Source: Oncomelania hupensis (taxonomy: Eukaryota > Mollusca > Gastropoda > Littorinimorpha > Pomatiopsidae). From it: 64,000 nt of DNA. The position numbers and the translations under genes are program-made. The stretch covers positions 18,420,118-18,484,117 of the forward strand of contig CM072512.1 of NCBI GenBank assembly GCA_036898135.1, read 5' to 3'. Shown here in pieces: positions 23,715 through 36,108 of this stretch; position 1 is the stretch's first letter; each line of letters starts with the position of its first letter. The notes beneath the pieces are model-generated. The model made no database searches and was not told where the DNA came from. It was given only the letters and a program-made list of their open reading frames with translations.

Positions 23715-23899
23715 TAATGTGGCAGGGGGCGAAGGTGTCGCAAAATTTGAGTACAGAGGGACGTCATTTGTGGTTCTTTTTATAGGAAACCGAAGTTTCG
23801 AGTGCGTCAGCTAGTAGCACGCAGCCAGTGCCTCTGATTCTCCTACGCTGTGGTTTGTCCGTCATATTTGAAGTAGTAACCATCGTCATCGCCCTCTTC

Positions 23900-23949
23900 C
23901 TCTTCCTCCTCCTCCTCCTCCTCCTCCTCCTCCTCCTCCTCCTCATCAT

Positions 23950-24010
<61 letters not shown>
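23900..24010 (+). repeat. Compound (CTC)n(ATC)n(AGC)n microsatellite
   Basis: Three trinucleotide tracts abut one another with sharp switches at about 23944 and 23969. Confidence 0.95.
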
Positions 24011-24183
24011 TGTATTGTCATCTTCGTAGTCGTCGTCGCCGGCATTACTGACGTCGTCATATCAAACTGCCATTATAATCTTCTTCCGATAAAAATTATC
24101 AAACAACCCCCATTTCCCCTATCCCTTCCCAACCCCACACACTCACCCATACACACACTTTCCTTTTCCGTGATGGTCTTGTT

Positions 24184-24257
<74 letters not shown>

Positions 24258-24301
24258 ATCTCCTTCTTCTTCTTCTTCTTCTTCTTCTTCTTCTTCTTCT
24301 T
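24184..24301 (+). repeat. Compound (ATC)n(TTC)n microsatellite
   Basis: About 75 bp of ATC passes directly into about 42 bp of TTC. Confidence 0.95.
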
Positions 24302-25517
24302 GCTCCTCCTATCCCATCTTCCTTTTCCTGCTCCTCCTCTTCTTCAACATCATGACCATTTTCACCTGAATTACCACCAGTTACAACGATACCGCCACCA
24401 TCAACACAACGAACACTGTTACACCACCGTCATCATCGACGTCATCATCCCCCATCATTATTATCGAAAAGCCAAACCCCTTCATCTCCAGCAGTTGTCA
24501 CCTGATAAAAAAAAGGAAGACATTTAGAAGAAAAAATGCGATCATTTTAAACAGAAGCCTTAAAATCACCTTCACCTTCACATTCACCATCATCACCATA
24601 ATCATCATCGAAAAAAAAATGAAAACGAGTGGAAGAAGCAATGCAGCTATTTTAAAAACTAGCGTAGAAAAGTCAACGGTTCAGAGACTGAGGTTGACGT
24701 CAATGGCTACTACTTCAATATCCTGTTGTACTGGCTACTTTTTTTTTTTTAAATAATGTCCTTCATTTTTCATTCTAAACTGGTGCAAAATGCTGCTGAC
24801 TGGGGTTTAGGAATAAATTATGAGTAGGCACACGAAGCATACTTCCAGGGACGAGTGCACGCACCAAAGAAATTGTTTACAACAGTTTCATTGGACTTAA
24901 CACACTTTGTAGAAGGCTTCTGATATTGTTTTGCTTGTTGTTTGTGGTGGTTTCGAGAGGTGGTGGCGGTAATGGTGGTGGTGTGCATGCGTGTGTAGGC
25001 ATTCTCTCAGAACCTTTTTTTTTTTTTTAAAGGGCGTTTAGGGAAGGGATGTTGATTTTAAGACTACTTGCTATCGTTCTACAGTGATAACAAATTGCTT
25101 CCATTGAATGTGATAATTACTACTTCCTTTGATAAGAACTGCTGATTATTGCCCGTAATGGTAGACTTTTATTATAATTATAGTAAATATTAAATGAATA
25201 AGATTTTTTTTTATGTAGCTTTGTATATGTCGTAACGAAAGCGTGAAATTCGCGAATTCGTGAAATCTCTTGCCGAGAACGCGAATAGTCTAGGCTGTTG
25301 CCGAGATATTGTAAAGGCTTTTCAGATTCAGATGCAGATTTTTTTTTATTTAAAGGCTTTTCAAAGTTGACAAATACGTAAAATAGGCAACCGATTTTTG
25401 CCGATTTGGCGTAGTCGGCAACAATAAACGATGTTGTAAAAGCATTGATGCAATGTCTGACATCATACTAATTACGCGATGTATGCTTGCTTTGCTTAGG
25501 TAAATTAACGTTCCCGG
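24302..25517. other. No gene recognised; CAT/ACC-rich then AT-rich
   Basis: Degenerate cat/acc trinucleotide sequence runs to about 24620. Plain AT-rich DNA follows up to the 5' end of RTE copy B. No coding family is visible. Confidence 0.5.
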
Positions 25518-28456
25518 ACAAGATCCGCACGAGAAACAACATCGTCATAGGAACCTGGAATGTCAGGACCCTAACTGCGGAAGGAAAATTAGAAGAACTG
25601 GCCCACGAGCTGGACCACTATCGATGGAACGTTCTAGGTATCAGCGAACTGCGCTGGAAAGGCCTAGGTGAAACAACGACTGACAAAGGCCACAAGCTCT
25701 ATTTCAGCGGTAGAGATGACAGGCACGAACACGGCGTTGGATTCTTGGTCCACAAGAACATTCTAGCCACTGTCATGGGTTGCCGCCCAGTCTCCAGTAG
25801 ACTCATTACCATCCGTCTGAGAGCAACCCCTTTCAACATTACCATCATCCAGGCCTATGCTGCAACATCAGACTATGAAGACAGCGAAGTGGAGGATTTT
25901 TATGAAAATATACAGGCGGCCCTTGACCAAGTGCCGAAGAAGGACATAGTCATAGTGCAAGGCGACTGGAATGTCAAGGTTGGCCAAGATGCGCACCACA
26001 ACTGGGGAGACACATGCGGACCCCACTGCAACAACGAGACAAATGACAGGGGTCTGAGGCTATTGGAGTTTGCCAGATACAACAATCTGGTACTGGCAAA
26101 CACGCTTGGTCTCCACAAAAAATCCAGACGATGGACATGGCACAGTCCCGGCGGGGAACATCACAACCAGATCGACTACATCATGGTCAAGAAACGCTTC
26201 AGATCAAGCATCAACATTGGCAGGACACGCACTTTTCCAGGAGCAGACATAAGAAGTGACCACGATCTCGTGATGATGTCTTTGCGGCTCCATTTGAAGA
26301 GAGTAAATACAGCAAAGTGCACTAGGCTGAAGTTCGACCTGGACAAACTGCAAGACCCGGAGGTGGCAAAAATATTTCAGGCCACAATTGGAGGGAAATT
26401 TGCACCACTGCTTATTTTTGGGGCAGGCGAAGTAGATGTCAACACCATGACCAATACCTTCAACTCAGCTGTAACAGATGCCGCCACTGTGATCCTTGGC
26501 AAGCACCGACCAAAGAAGAAGCCGTGGATCACACCTGAACTTTTGGATCTGTGTGATAAACGAAGAGAGTTAAAAAAGAAAAAGAACACCTCACAGGGAG
26601 CTGATGTCTACCGAAAAATCAACAATGACATCCGAAAAGGCATGCGCACAGCAAAGGAGAACTGGATAGAAGATCAATGCCAGGAAATAGAGAACAATCT
26701 GAACAAGAACAACAGCAAGGCCTACCAGACTGTGAAGCGGCTGACAAGTGTTAAACAGCCCAAAGTCTCCACTATCCAAAGCAAGTCTGGCATTTGCCTT
26801 ACAGAAGAACAAGAAGTCTTGGACAGATGGACAGAGTACTGCTCTGACCTTTACAACCATACACCAAATGGAGACCCATCAGTTCTAGCATGTCCCGAGA
26901 GCAGAGAAGAAGAAGAAATCCTCCCAATTCTCCGGGAAGAAGTTGAGGCAGCAGTGCAATCGCTGAAGAAAGGGAAGTCAGCGGGAGTGGACAACATACC
27001 AGCGGAACTGCTACAAGCAGGAGGAGAAGCGATGACTGATGCTCTCACCATTATCTGTAACAAGATCTGGCAGAGTGGGGAATGGCCTACACCATGGACC
27101 CAGTCGCTTGTCATCACTCTTCCCAAAAAAGGTAACCTTCAGGAGTGTGAAAATTACCGCACCATCAGCCTCATCAGCCATCCCAGCAAGGTCCTCCTGA
27201 AAATAATACTCAACAGGTTGAAACCACAAGCTGAACAAATCATAGCTGAAGAACAAGCAGGATTCATGGCAGGGCGAAGTACCACTGAACAGATTTTCAA
27301 CCTCAGAATAATCTGTGAGAAATACCTACAGCACCAACAACATCTATATCATGTGTTCATAGACTTCAAGAAGGCATTTGACCGAGTCCATGCAGCTCTA
27401 TGGGCAACCATGAAAGTGTACAACATCAGCCCTAAAATTATAGAAGTCGTCAAAAGCCTGTATGACAAGGCTACCAGTGCAGTCCTCCATAACAGCGTCA
27501 TCGGGAACTGGTTCAGAACAACAATCGGTGTGCGTCAAGGATGCCTACTCTCCCCAACACTCTTCAACATCTTCCTAGAGCGCATCATGTCAGACGCTCT
27601 TGCAGATCACGAAGGCACAGTCAGCATAGGGGGCAGAGCAATCTCCAATCTTCGTTTTGCGGATGATATTGATGGATTGGCTGGAGAGGAACAAGAACTT
27701 GAACAGCTTGTACAGAGGCTTGACACCACCCTCCAGAGCTTATGGAATGGAAATAAGTGCAGAGAAGACCAAAATGATGACCAACAACACCAATGGCATT
27801 AACACGGACATCAAAGTACAAGGCCAATCCCTCAACACAGTGCACAGCTTCAAATATTTAGGAGCCATTGTGTCAGACAATGGGTCTCTCGACAGGAAGT
27901 CCTCTCCAGGATCGCACAAACAACTGCTGCCCTGACAAGGTTGAAGCCCATTTGGAAAGACAGAACCATCAGTCTACATTCCAAAGTAAGACTGCTGCGC
28001 TCTCTGGTCATCTCCATCTTCCTATATGCTTGCGAAGCATGGACCCTCACAGCAGATCTCCAACGAAGAATACAAAGCATGGAGATGAGGTGCTACAGAA
28101 GACTTCTGTGCATTTCCTATACCCAACACATCACCAACGTTGAAGTCCGACAGACCATCACACAAGCCATTGGACAACACGATGACCTGCTCACAGTGGT
28201 GAAGAAACGGAAACTCCGATGGTATGGCCACGTCACCAGATCATCAGGCCTTGCAAAGACCATTCTGCAAGGCACAGTGCAAGGAGGTAGAAGAAGGGGG
28301 AGACCGAAAAAGAGGTGGGAGGACAACATTCGAGAATGGACTGGTTTGACACTGAGCGAAGCCATGAGGGCTGCTGAGGACAGAGAAAGATGGAGTATGC
28401 TGGTTAAGCGATCATCTGTGGTGCCCCTACGACCTTCGGGTTATGGGACAGGATAG
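25518..28456 (+). pseudogene. RTE-like LINE copy B: endonuclease-reverse transcriptase
   Basis: The open frame 25487-27802 includes a few host codons, then GTWNVRTL, ISELRWKG, VQGDWNVKVG and RSDHDLVMM, the full endonuclease. The RT follows with NYRTISLISHPSKVLLK, VFIDFKKAFDRV, GVRQGCLLSPTLF and LRFADDIDGLAG. Two in-frame codon losses relative to A remove one Lys (near 26719) and the Trp after FDRV (near 27389). A 1-base insertion near 27729 and a 2-base insertion near 27886 add up to three, so the original frame resumes (27941-28456). In between lies a shifted stretch that hits a stop at 27802. The C-terminal RKLRWYGHVTRSSG region is intact. Confidence 0.9.
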
Positions 28457-28468
28457 GATAGGGATAGG
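25518..28468 (+). mobile_element. RTE-like LINE, copy B (5' truncated)
   Basis: The copy starts abruptly where copy A's sequence begins caagatccgcacgag, so it lacks the leader. It ends in gggacaggataggata, the same stop-plus-tail arrangement as copy A. It is very similar to copy A throughout, and most differences are single substitutions. I saw no clear target duplication. A (CT)n tract follows about 130 bp downstream. Confidence 0.92.
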
Positions 28469-28593
28469 ACACAGTGCGTATAGGGGACAAAGGCGATGTA
28501 TGGTATCTGTTCGTGTCTTTAATAGTACCCACTTGGTGTCTGATCTACTTTTTATTGTGACAGCTGAATTACCGCTTTTCCCGAATAAATTTC

Positions 28594-28598
<5 letters not shown>

Positions 28599-28687
<89 letters not shown>
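28599..28687 (+). repeat. (CT)n microsatellite
   Basis: About 90 bp of nearly pure CT. Confidence 0.97.
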
Positions 28688-28690
<3 letters not shown>

Positions 28691-28831
28691 GTCATACTAT
28701 GTTAATATATACTTGTCCTTGCGTGGTTGTATGTTTATGTGAATGTCTTTGTGGGCATGTGTGTCTGTAAGGGAACGGATGAGTGAGTGAAAGACCGTCT
28801 AAAATCACAAATTGTGTAAAGACGTAAAATG

Positions 28832-28935
<104 letters not shown>

Positions 28936-29599
28936 AGTGCATGATACGATTGGTTCTGTCAGAAATAGACGAAATCTTCTGCAATTTTTTTTTTAATGCG
29001 GGTGTGTTTGGCTGTGTTAGTATTGAGAGAGCTAGAACAGGCTGATGTGTTTGAGTGTGTGCGTGTGTTTGTGCGTGTGTACGGGGGGCGTGTATTCATG
29101 GAGAAATGGGGTGCTAAACTTGCCTTTTCATACACAAACTGGGGCTTTTAGCTAACGCCCCACTTTTTTCCAGCGCCCCACTTTTTTCTAAGTACATAGG
29201 AGTGCTCTTTTAGTACATTGGGAGTACTCTTTTAGTACATTGGGAGTGCTCTATCCGGGACGGGCTGTTTTCTGGACAAATTTCAAGTAGAAGGGTTAGG
29301 GTTAGGATTAGGAGACGAAATAGGTTCAACTGTTTGACGGAGAGAGCCAATTCAAAAATCTAATTCTTACGTTTTAGGTGAATTTTGCGTTCTTTCAATG
29401 TAAAAAACAAACAAACAAACAAAAACGCTTTCCGATGACTACTACATTTCGCCCGAAACCCGAATTTGCCATGAATACACGCTTGTATGTGTGTGCGTGT
29501 TTGTATGCGTGCGTTTGTGTGTGTGTGTGTGTGGGTGTGTGTGTGTGCGTGTGTGTTGGGGAGGATTCGAACAACTGTATGTAATTGAAATCAAATAAT
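28936..29599. other. Gene-free; 22-bp triplication and GTTAGG motif
   Basis: A short tandem repeat of agtacattgggagtgctctt units lies at about 29198-29252. A telomere-like gggttagggttaggattagg lies near 29293. A GT-rich stretch occupies about 29490-29555. No gene is seen. Confidence 0.6.
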
Positions 29600-30113
29600 A
29601 TCTTTCATTTGAATTTATATATTCCTGTTATGAACAGAATGTCCCAGAACATTCACTTCAACAAGCCATCTAGAAATCTTTGTTCTTCCTCTGACACCCT
29701 CATGCTGCAAATACCCCGCTACAAAATCTCCTCTGCAGGCTGTCGATCCTTCCCAGTGCTTGGTCCTTCAACTTGGAACTCTCTTCCTCTCTCTCTTCGA
29801 AGCTCTCCAACATAGCCACTTTCAAGTCCAACTTGAAAACTCATCTCTTCGTTAAAAAAAAAAAGTCTGATCACACCTCTCATCGCCATCATCATTCCTT
29901 CTTTTCTGATTCTGACCACCGCCGTCACACCCCAAAGCCCCCTCACTCCTTAGCTGCTCTCCTCATCCCCTCCCTCCCTCCTCTTTTATAGTTTATTTGT
30001 AAATATTATTTTTCATGTTTGTATTATGTCATTGTTTAATTTCATGGTGTATTGTTTTTGCTTCACTTCTTTTTGAACTGATGTCATTAGGAAAAAGCGC
30101 TATATAAATACCC

Positions 30114-30196
<83 letters not shown>
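29600..30196 (+). mobile_element. CR1-like LINE 3' end with (TTA)n tail
   Basis: The frame 29585-29815 has SSSDTLMLQIPRYK and GPSTWNSLPLSLRSS, the typical extreme C-terminus of CR1-like proteins. After a stop, TFKSNLKTHLF follows. The 3' UTR ends aaaaagcgctatataaatac, directly followed by about 84 bp of TTA. The copy is heavily 5' truncated. Confidence 0.82.
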
Positions 30197-30197
<1 letters not shown>

Positions 30198-31394
30198 CCA
30201 CACATTTGTCCAGTTGGTTGGTGCGCGACATGTTAATTATTATGTTTCATGCGGAGTTGGAATTGTAAGGAATGGGGAACTGTTGCCAGTTTGAAATGAT
30301 TAGCGTTTAGAATAGTTACTTCCCGTGTTCGAGCAGAATGCCTTGATACAGTTGGTTTTTTTTTCCATTATTTTCTCTAAATTGGGTGATGTTGCATTGA
30401 ATTCATAATGTGCATAAGATGATTAAGAGAATCTGAACATATTTGCAAAATGTGTGTGTTAAAAGTATAGTTGAAAGTATAATGTTTAATTGTTAGAACA
30501 AATGTAGTTTTAGTACTGATTATCTTGTGTTTTTATGTATTATCTTGTGTTTTTATGTATTATCTTGTATTTGTTTTTGAACATTTTCTATTTGCTGAGA
30601 TGCAGCAGAGAGAAAGGATGCAGTATGCTGTATAAGTATTCATTTGGGATAATACAGATTTTTTCACTTGAATTGATTTGACTTGACTTAATGGCCGGTA
30701 AAATAGACTTTGGATAAGCAATGTCCAAAATGACTTGTTTCCGAAAACATGAAAACACTGAAACCAAAGACCGCCCACATGCATTCACTACATCACTTAT
30801 GCCAAACTGCACAAAAGTCATCATGTATTCTCTGGTACATGTTTAGTGCACGCAGGCAATGGTCTCTGATGCAGTGAAGCACCATTAATATCATCAAACA
30901 ATAAGCATTAATTTGTATTATTTAACACATGCAATGAAGCATCATTGACGCCACAGAAAAATAAGCATGCATTCTCTGTGTCCATGCTATCAAGCACCAT
31001 TGGGCACATTGTTTCTGTTAATTCTAAAACATAACACAATAATATTCCCATGTACTCTTCAAGCCTCTGTAGTTCCACTCTAGTTCTATACAGAGCATCA
31101 TAAGCTTGCATGAGGTCTGCGCCTGAAACAGAACAAGCGTGGTCTCCAGCGATCTCAAACACGCAGTGTGATTCTACTCTACTACCCTATACTATGTAAT
31201 AAGAGACGTGAAGTGACGGCGAAACAGTAGTCCACCGGTCCTCCAGGTACGGGGAAGCACTACGCAGTCACAGTGAAGGGACGCTTGATCTCCCTTTATC
31301 CACTTGTTGATGATGCCCGGGGATCAATGAGGTTGTTGTCAATTTGCCCCAGGATACCAACTACTACCGCCGTATAAGTCCAATATACGTCGAA
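30197..31394. other. No assigned gene
   Basis: Unique sequence with three 21-bp tandem units of ttatcttgtgtttttatgta (about 30522-30582) and divergent atgaagcaccatt-like repeats (about 30868-30980). A minus-strand frame (30908-31162, 84 residues) has no recognised family and is not called. Confidence 0.45.
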
Positions 31395-31396
31395 TA

Positions 31397-31440
<44 letters not shown>
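31395..31440 (+). repeat. (AT)n microsatellite
   Basis: About 45 bp of alternating AT. Confidence 0.95.
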
Positions 31441-31443
<3 letters not shown>

Positions 31444-31992
31444 GTCGTTGTCGTAAAACTATTATATGGTCTCCATGCCTGAAGCGTCTTACGTTTACGG
31501 TATGCATCAGTCAGAGGGACAAGCGGCAAAACCTGGCTATCGCTGCCTTTGTGTGGTATTTCTTTAAAAACAGTGCTAGCACAAAACAGTCTGTCATAGA
31601 CGCCCATAACGCCTTGTGACCTACGTAGGTTATTGTCTTTTCGTTTCTGTGTTAGTGTTGACAACAAATTTGTTACGTGAAACTTTGGACGACTTTGTAA
31701 TTTAGAAGCTAATGTGGGTAGTTTTATTCATGATGTTACACACTGCGTAAAGTTTGCAGCAAGTGGGAATCGGGTGGGTTTGATCCTAACTTCAACCAAG
31801 GATTCTGTGCATGCTGGATATCTAGAATCAGCGCCTTGAGAGTCCTTCTTTGGGAAAGTTTGCTTTCTTAGTACTTTTCATTACTAAGACATAACCTTCA
31901 TAAAAAGAAAGTTCCGTAGACAAACCTTATGTGATGGAACTGTCAAAGGAGCAACTGTGCAAGTATTAGTTAAAAAGAATGAAGAGAGATGG

Positions 31993-32185
31993 GGCCAGGT
32001 ATCTCAGTGGATAGTGAGCTGTTTCCTATGCCAAACGTCACGGGTTCGAACCCCACAGGGAACGAACTTATTTGACTTAGGTACGAAACTTTCAGGTCAC
32101 CGAAGGTTTTTCCGGGTACTCCGGTTTATCCGCTCCCTTCAAAAATGGTATTGGACGCAGTCTGTCTTAAATTTCGAAAAATAAA
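31993..32185 (+). mobile_element. tRNA-derived SINE (family distinct from the 54-kb one)
   Basis: A tRNA-like head carries box A (ggtatctcagtggatagtg, near 31997) and box B (gggttcgaaccccac, near 32041) at tRNA-like spacing. After it comes a non-tRNA body with ttttccgggtactccggttt (near 32108), a motif type that I associate with conserved SINE central domains. No tRNA fold continues to a 3' acceptor, so it is a SINE rather than a gene. Confidence 0.72.
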
Positions 32186-32354
32186 ATGTGTTTCATCTCC
32201 ATCTTCGAATAGCTATTATTTTATTATTAGTTTATTATAGTTAGTCGTTGTTCGTCGTTGGTTCATTGTGGTAGAAAGGGATTTTTTGTGGGGTGGAGGT
32301 GGGTTATGGAGGTGGGATGGGAGTGTGGTTGGGGTAAAATTGTCTATTATCACA

Positions 32355-32429
<75 letters not shown>
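32355..32429 (+). repeat. (ATA)n microsatellite, tail of minus-strand CR1-like LINE
   Basis: A pure ATA tract directly abuts gggcatttatatagcgatat. Read on the minus strand this is a CR1-like 3' end followed by (TTA)n. Confidence 0.93.
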
Positions 32430-33737
32430 GGCATTTATATAGCGATATTACTTGTCTTTTTATAGACAAAAAGAAAGAAAGAAACATGAAACAACTTACA
32501 ATATTGCATTAGAAATTATACAATGAGAAAAACCCACATGCAAAATCAGACAATACATAAAGTTAACCTTCTGCAAACAAGTCATCACAATCACAACAAA
32601 ATCCACAAGCATAGCCCAAAACAGAACAAATATTTGTTGGGGCTAGGGTCTATAGAATGAAGGATTTGGTCAGGATAGTTGAGTTTCAAGAGGTGAGATT
32701 TTAGAGCTTGCTTGAATGAGGGTGTGGTCGACTTGTGTCTGATGTTGGCTGGAAGAGCGTTCCATTGTTTGTGTGCACAATAGGTGAATGCCCGTTCTCC
32801 GTACATTTTGGTGTTAGTTTTTTGCATGCAGAGTGTGCGAGAGTCAGAAGAAGAGCGAAGAGTGCGAGAAGGGACATAGACAGACAGCAGATCTGACCGA
32901 TATGAAGGGCAGGGTCCAGAGAAGAAATTGTGGCTCAGTACGGACAGTTAATTGTATTTAGTGCGGGCCTCTATGTGTAGCCAATGAAGATAACGGAGTA
33001 GTGGAGTGATGTGATCGCGCTTTTTTTTTGCCCTGAAGACTAGCCTAGCAGCACAATTATTCTGGAATTTTTGTAGTTTGTCTATGAGACGACTCGGGCA
33101 GGAAGCAGCGAATGGAGCTGATCTGACGCAAGGCAGCATACGCTGATTTACAAATGTGTGCAACATGGAAATCAAGTGTCATGTCACTTGACATAAAAAA
33201 GCCAAGATTTCTAGCCGACTGAGAAAAAGACATTTCATGCTCTCCTACACTTATATGGGTAGGCAAGGGGCAAGCTAAGGGAGTTCTGGTCTTTTTGAAA
33301 AGGAGAGCCTCTGTTTTATCATCATTGAGCTTTAGCTTGTTTTGTTTATCCAGGATCGGACGTCAAAATTGCAATACTGCACATTCTGGACATTGGCATC
33401 GATTTGCACCGGAACACTTGATTTTCAAAGCTGAGTGTCGTCAGCAAAAGCTTCAACAGTTACATCGTGTTTCTGAATCAGTTCGAGCAAAGGCTTTGTG
33501 TACAACACAAAGAGAATCGGTCCAAGAACCGACCACTGCGGCACACCAAAAGTCGTGGTGAATCCTGCGGCACACCAAAAGTCATGGTGAACCCTGCGGC
33601 ACACCAAAAGTCATGGTGAACCTTGCGGCACACCAAAAGTCATGGTGAACCCTGCGGCACACCAAAAGTCATGGTGAACCCTGCGGCACACCAAAAGTCA
33701 TGGTGAACCCTGCGGCACACCAAAAGTCATGGTGAAG
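32430..33737 (-). pseudogene. CR1-like LINE: RT C-terminal half, degenerate
   Basis: Minus-strand fragments run in order from 33607 down to 32591: [20 protein letters not shown], then FADDTQL (catalytic pair), SARNLGFFMSSDMTL, FQNNCAARLVFRAKKKRDH, LRYLHWLHIEARTKY and CAHKQWNALPANIRHKS, ending SFKQALKSHLLKL. This is the usual order of a CR1-type RT and C-terminus. Frameshifts separate the pieces. GVPQG is altered to GVPQW, and the coding sequence around it has been amplified into a 29-bp minisatellite. The 3' end shares the cgctatataaat-(TTA)n tail with the LINE at 29.6-30.2 kb. Confidence 0.82.
33538..33737 (+). repeat. 29-bp tandem repeat, seven units, derived from RT
   Basis: The unit starts gcggcacaccaaaagtc at 33538, 33567, 33596, 33625, 33654, 33683 and 33712. 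On the minus strand the unit encodes the TFGVPQ part of the reverse transcriptase next to the remaining LINE sequence. The array therefore arose by tandem amplification inside the LINE. Confidence 0.92.
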
Positions 33738-33906
33738 ACAATAAAATTTTGAAGAGTGATGATAGCGATTTACCTTTATACCACGTGTGATGAACGTGTG
33801 TTTGTTGTGTATGTAGAAGTGTCTGCAACATGTGAGCGTGTATGTTGGTTACAGATCGCCGCGTTTCGATTCTGATTTAGAAAAAAGGCGCGTATAGCAT
33901 CCCATT

Positions 33907-33920
33907 TTCTTCTTCTTCTT

Positions 33921-34016
<96 letters not shown>

Positions 34017-34040
34017 GTTATTATTATTATTATTATCGTT
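33907..34040 (+). repeat. Compound (TTC)n(TTA)n microsatellite
   Basis: About 43 bp of TTC, then about 85 bp of TTA with single-base interruptions. Confidence 0.95.
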
Positions 34041-34090
34041 ATTAACTGGTTTATTATTACTTTGGTCACCGATATATTTAAACCCACTCC

Positions 34091-34721
34091 TATCCTATCC
34101 TATCCTATCCCATAACTCGGAGGTCGTAGGGGCACCACAGATTTTCGTTTAACCAGCGTACTCCATCTTTTCCTGTCCTCAGCAACCCTGATTGTTTCGC
34201 TCAGTGTCAAACCAGTCCATTCTCGAATGTTGTCTTCCCACCTCTTTTTCGGTCTCCCTCTTCTTCTACCTCCTTGCACTGTGCCTTGCAGGATGGTCTT
34301 TGCAAGACCTGATGATCTGGTGACGTGGCCATACCATCGGAGTGGAGTTTACGTTTTTTCACAACTGTGAGCACGTCATCGTGTTGTCCAATCGCTTGTG
34401 TGATGGTCTGTCGGACTTCGTCGTTGGTGATGTGCTGGGTATAGGAAGTGCCCAGAAGTCTTCTGTAGCACCTCATCTCCATGCTTTGTATTCTTCGTTG
34501 GAGATCTGCTGTGAGGGTCCATGTTTTGCAAGCATATAGGAAGATGGAGATGACAAGGGAGCGCAGCAGCCTTACCTTGGAATGTAGACTGATGGTCCTG
34601 TCTTTCTAAATTGGCTTCAACCTCGCCAGGGCAGCAGTTGTTTGTGCGATCCTGGAGAGGACTTCCTGTCGGGACCCATTGTCTGATACAATGGCTCCTA
34701 AATATTTGAAGCTGTGCACTC
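34091..34721 (-). mobile_element. RTE-like LINE, copy C (3' fragment)
   Basis: Only the last 630 bp of the family is present, with the (GGATA)n tail at 34091 onward on the plus strand. It codes for the C-terminal region, in broken frames (34207-34482 and 34376-34723). The flanking duplication acccactccta (34082-34092 and 34730-34740) is 11 bp, overlapping the tail by two. It is followed at the 5' side by about 9 bp of filler. It has SYTQHITNDEVRQ where copies A and B have SYTQHITNVEVRQ, so it belongs with copy D. Confidence 0.88.
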
Positions 34722-34740
34722 ACTCACCCACCCACTCCTA

Positions 34741-35677
34741 ATGTAAGATTTTTACAAAAATGTTTTAAAAACAATAATGTTCAGCGCCACGAGTTGCGAA
34801 ATACAAAGCAGAAATTAAAATAATCAAAGTAATTATTGTTCTCCAAAGGCCGCACGAATATTCTTAATATATATTTATGTTCTTGGAGGTGCAGAAAGGA
34901 GATGTGTGTTTGCGTGGGGGTATGCGTGTGTGTGTGTGTGCGTGTGTATGTCGGAGTCTTTATGTGTTTGACTTGCACAATGCAACATCAACATTTTGGA
35001 ATAAATCGTTTACCCTTGAAACGGGAGGAATGGATTCGCTCCCAAACAATTGTTAAAATATTCACATTTCTATTATATTGAATTGTTAAAATAGAGATTT
35101 CTTGCAGCGCGTCTTAGAGTGGGAGTAAAATAATAGGTTTTCGCCGGAGTATTGGCAAACAATGATTATACTTGCAGTCAAGGGGAGGGGGGGGGGGGCG
35201 GGAGGAGTATAAAATTTCATCCATTATGTTTCGCCAATGTAGCAATTTCGGAATTGGTTGTTTGGTTTCTGTCTTTTGGTTTGCTTGTTTGTAGAGCTTT
35301 GGACATTTGGCTGTTTTATTCGCGATCAATAGTTCAATATTGCAGAGATTTTATTTGCATTCTTCCATTTTCTGCTGCTTTCTTTCTTAATAGTCATCTT
35401 CGTTCTTTTTTCAGTTTTCTGTCTTTTCTCTATCTTTCTTTTTTTTCCCTTTCTTTGACTCCTCAACTACAACATTGCATTGTTGAGGTTTCCAAAATTC
35501 GGCTGTGAATATTTGTTGTTGTTGTTGTCGTTGTTTTTGCAGTTGTTGATTTTAACTTCGCTTTATAATACAAAATGTCAAACGACGTCATCATAACTTA
35601 ATTCCTTTGCTTCCATTTCTCGTCCTCTCACACCTCCTCTTCCTGCGTTCTTCCTCCTCCTACTTTTTGTTGTTGTT
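34741..35677. other. No gene recognised
   Basis: AT-rich unique sequence with a GT stretch (about 34918-34950) and a 12-bp G-run (about 35186-35198). Confidence 0.45.
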
Positions 35678-35757
35678 ATTGTTGTTGTTGTTGTTTTTGT
35701 TGTTGTTGTTGTTGTTGTTGTTGTTCTTCTTCTTCTTCTTCTTCTTCTTCTTCTTGT
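35678..35757 (+). repeat. Compound (GTT)n(TTC)n microsatellite
   Basis: GTT units switch to TTC units near 35724. Confidence 0.92.
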
Positions 35758-36108
35758 TCTCCATTCCGCATCAGTAACAATATGAAAAGTTCTGCCTCCG
35801 TTCCAGATGTTTCTGTACCCTTAATGTCATCACCATCGATCACCAACAACCATAACTGCCACCTCCATCACCATTACTACCACCGCCATCATCATCAAAA
35901 TCAACATTGTGATTATGGAACTCTTTAAAAACAACAACAACAAACACTTCGTTTTCTTTAACGCAAGGATACACGCCAACCCTTTAGCACCGCAACACCC
36001 TCAAGAACCTATGAAACAATGCCAGAGAGTGCAAACATTTGGGACCGCAAGCATAAGCCGAGAATATAGTCCTTAACGTGGGTGTTGAATCATATTAGAG
36101 TATTGGCA

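Noticed and set aside
29285..29320. Telomeric repeat (gttaggg)
   Set aside because: Only about two degenerate units, too short to call an interstitial telomere.
30908..31162. 84-residue minus-strand frame that looks protein-like
   Set aside because: No recognisable family, no splice or promoter context that I can defend, and it overlaps degenerate repeats. It could be an exon, but I cannot support it.
33538..33737. CRISPR-like array (regular 29-bp units)
   Set aside because: The units are directly adjacent without spacers, and the unit derives from the neighbouring LINE reverse transcriptase.
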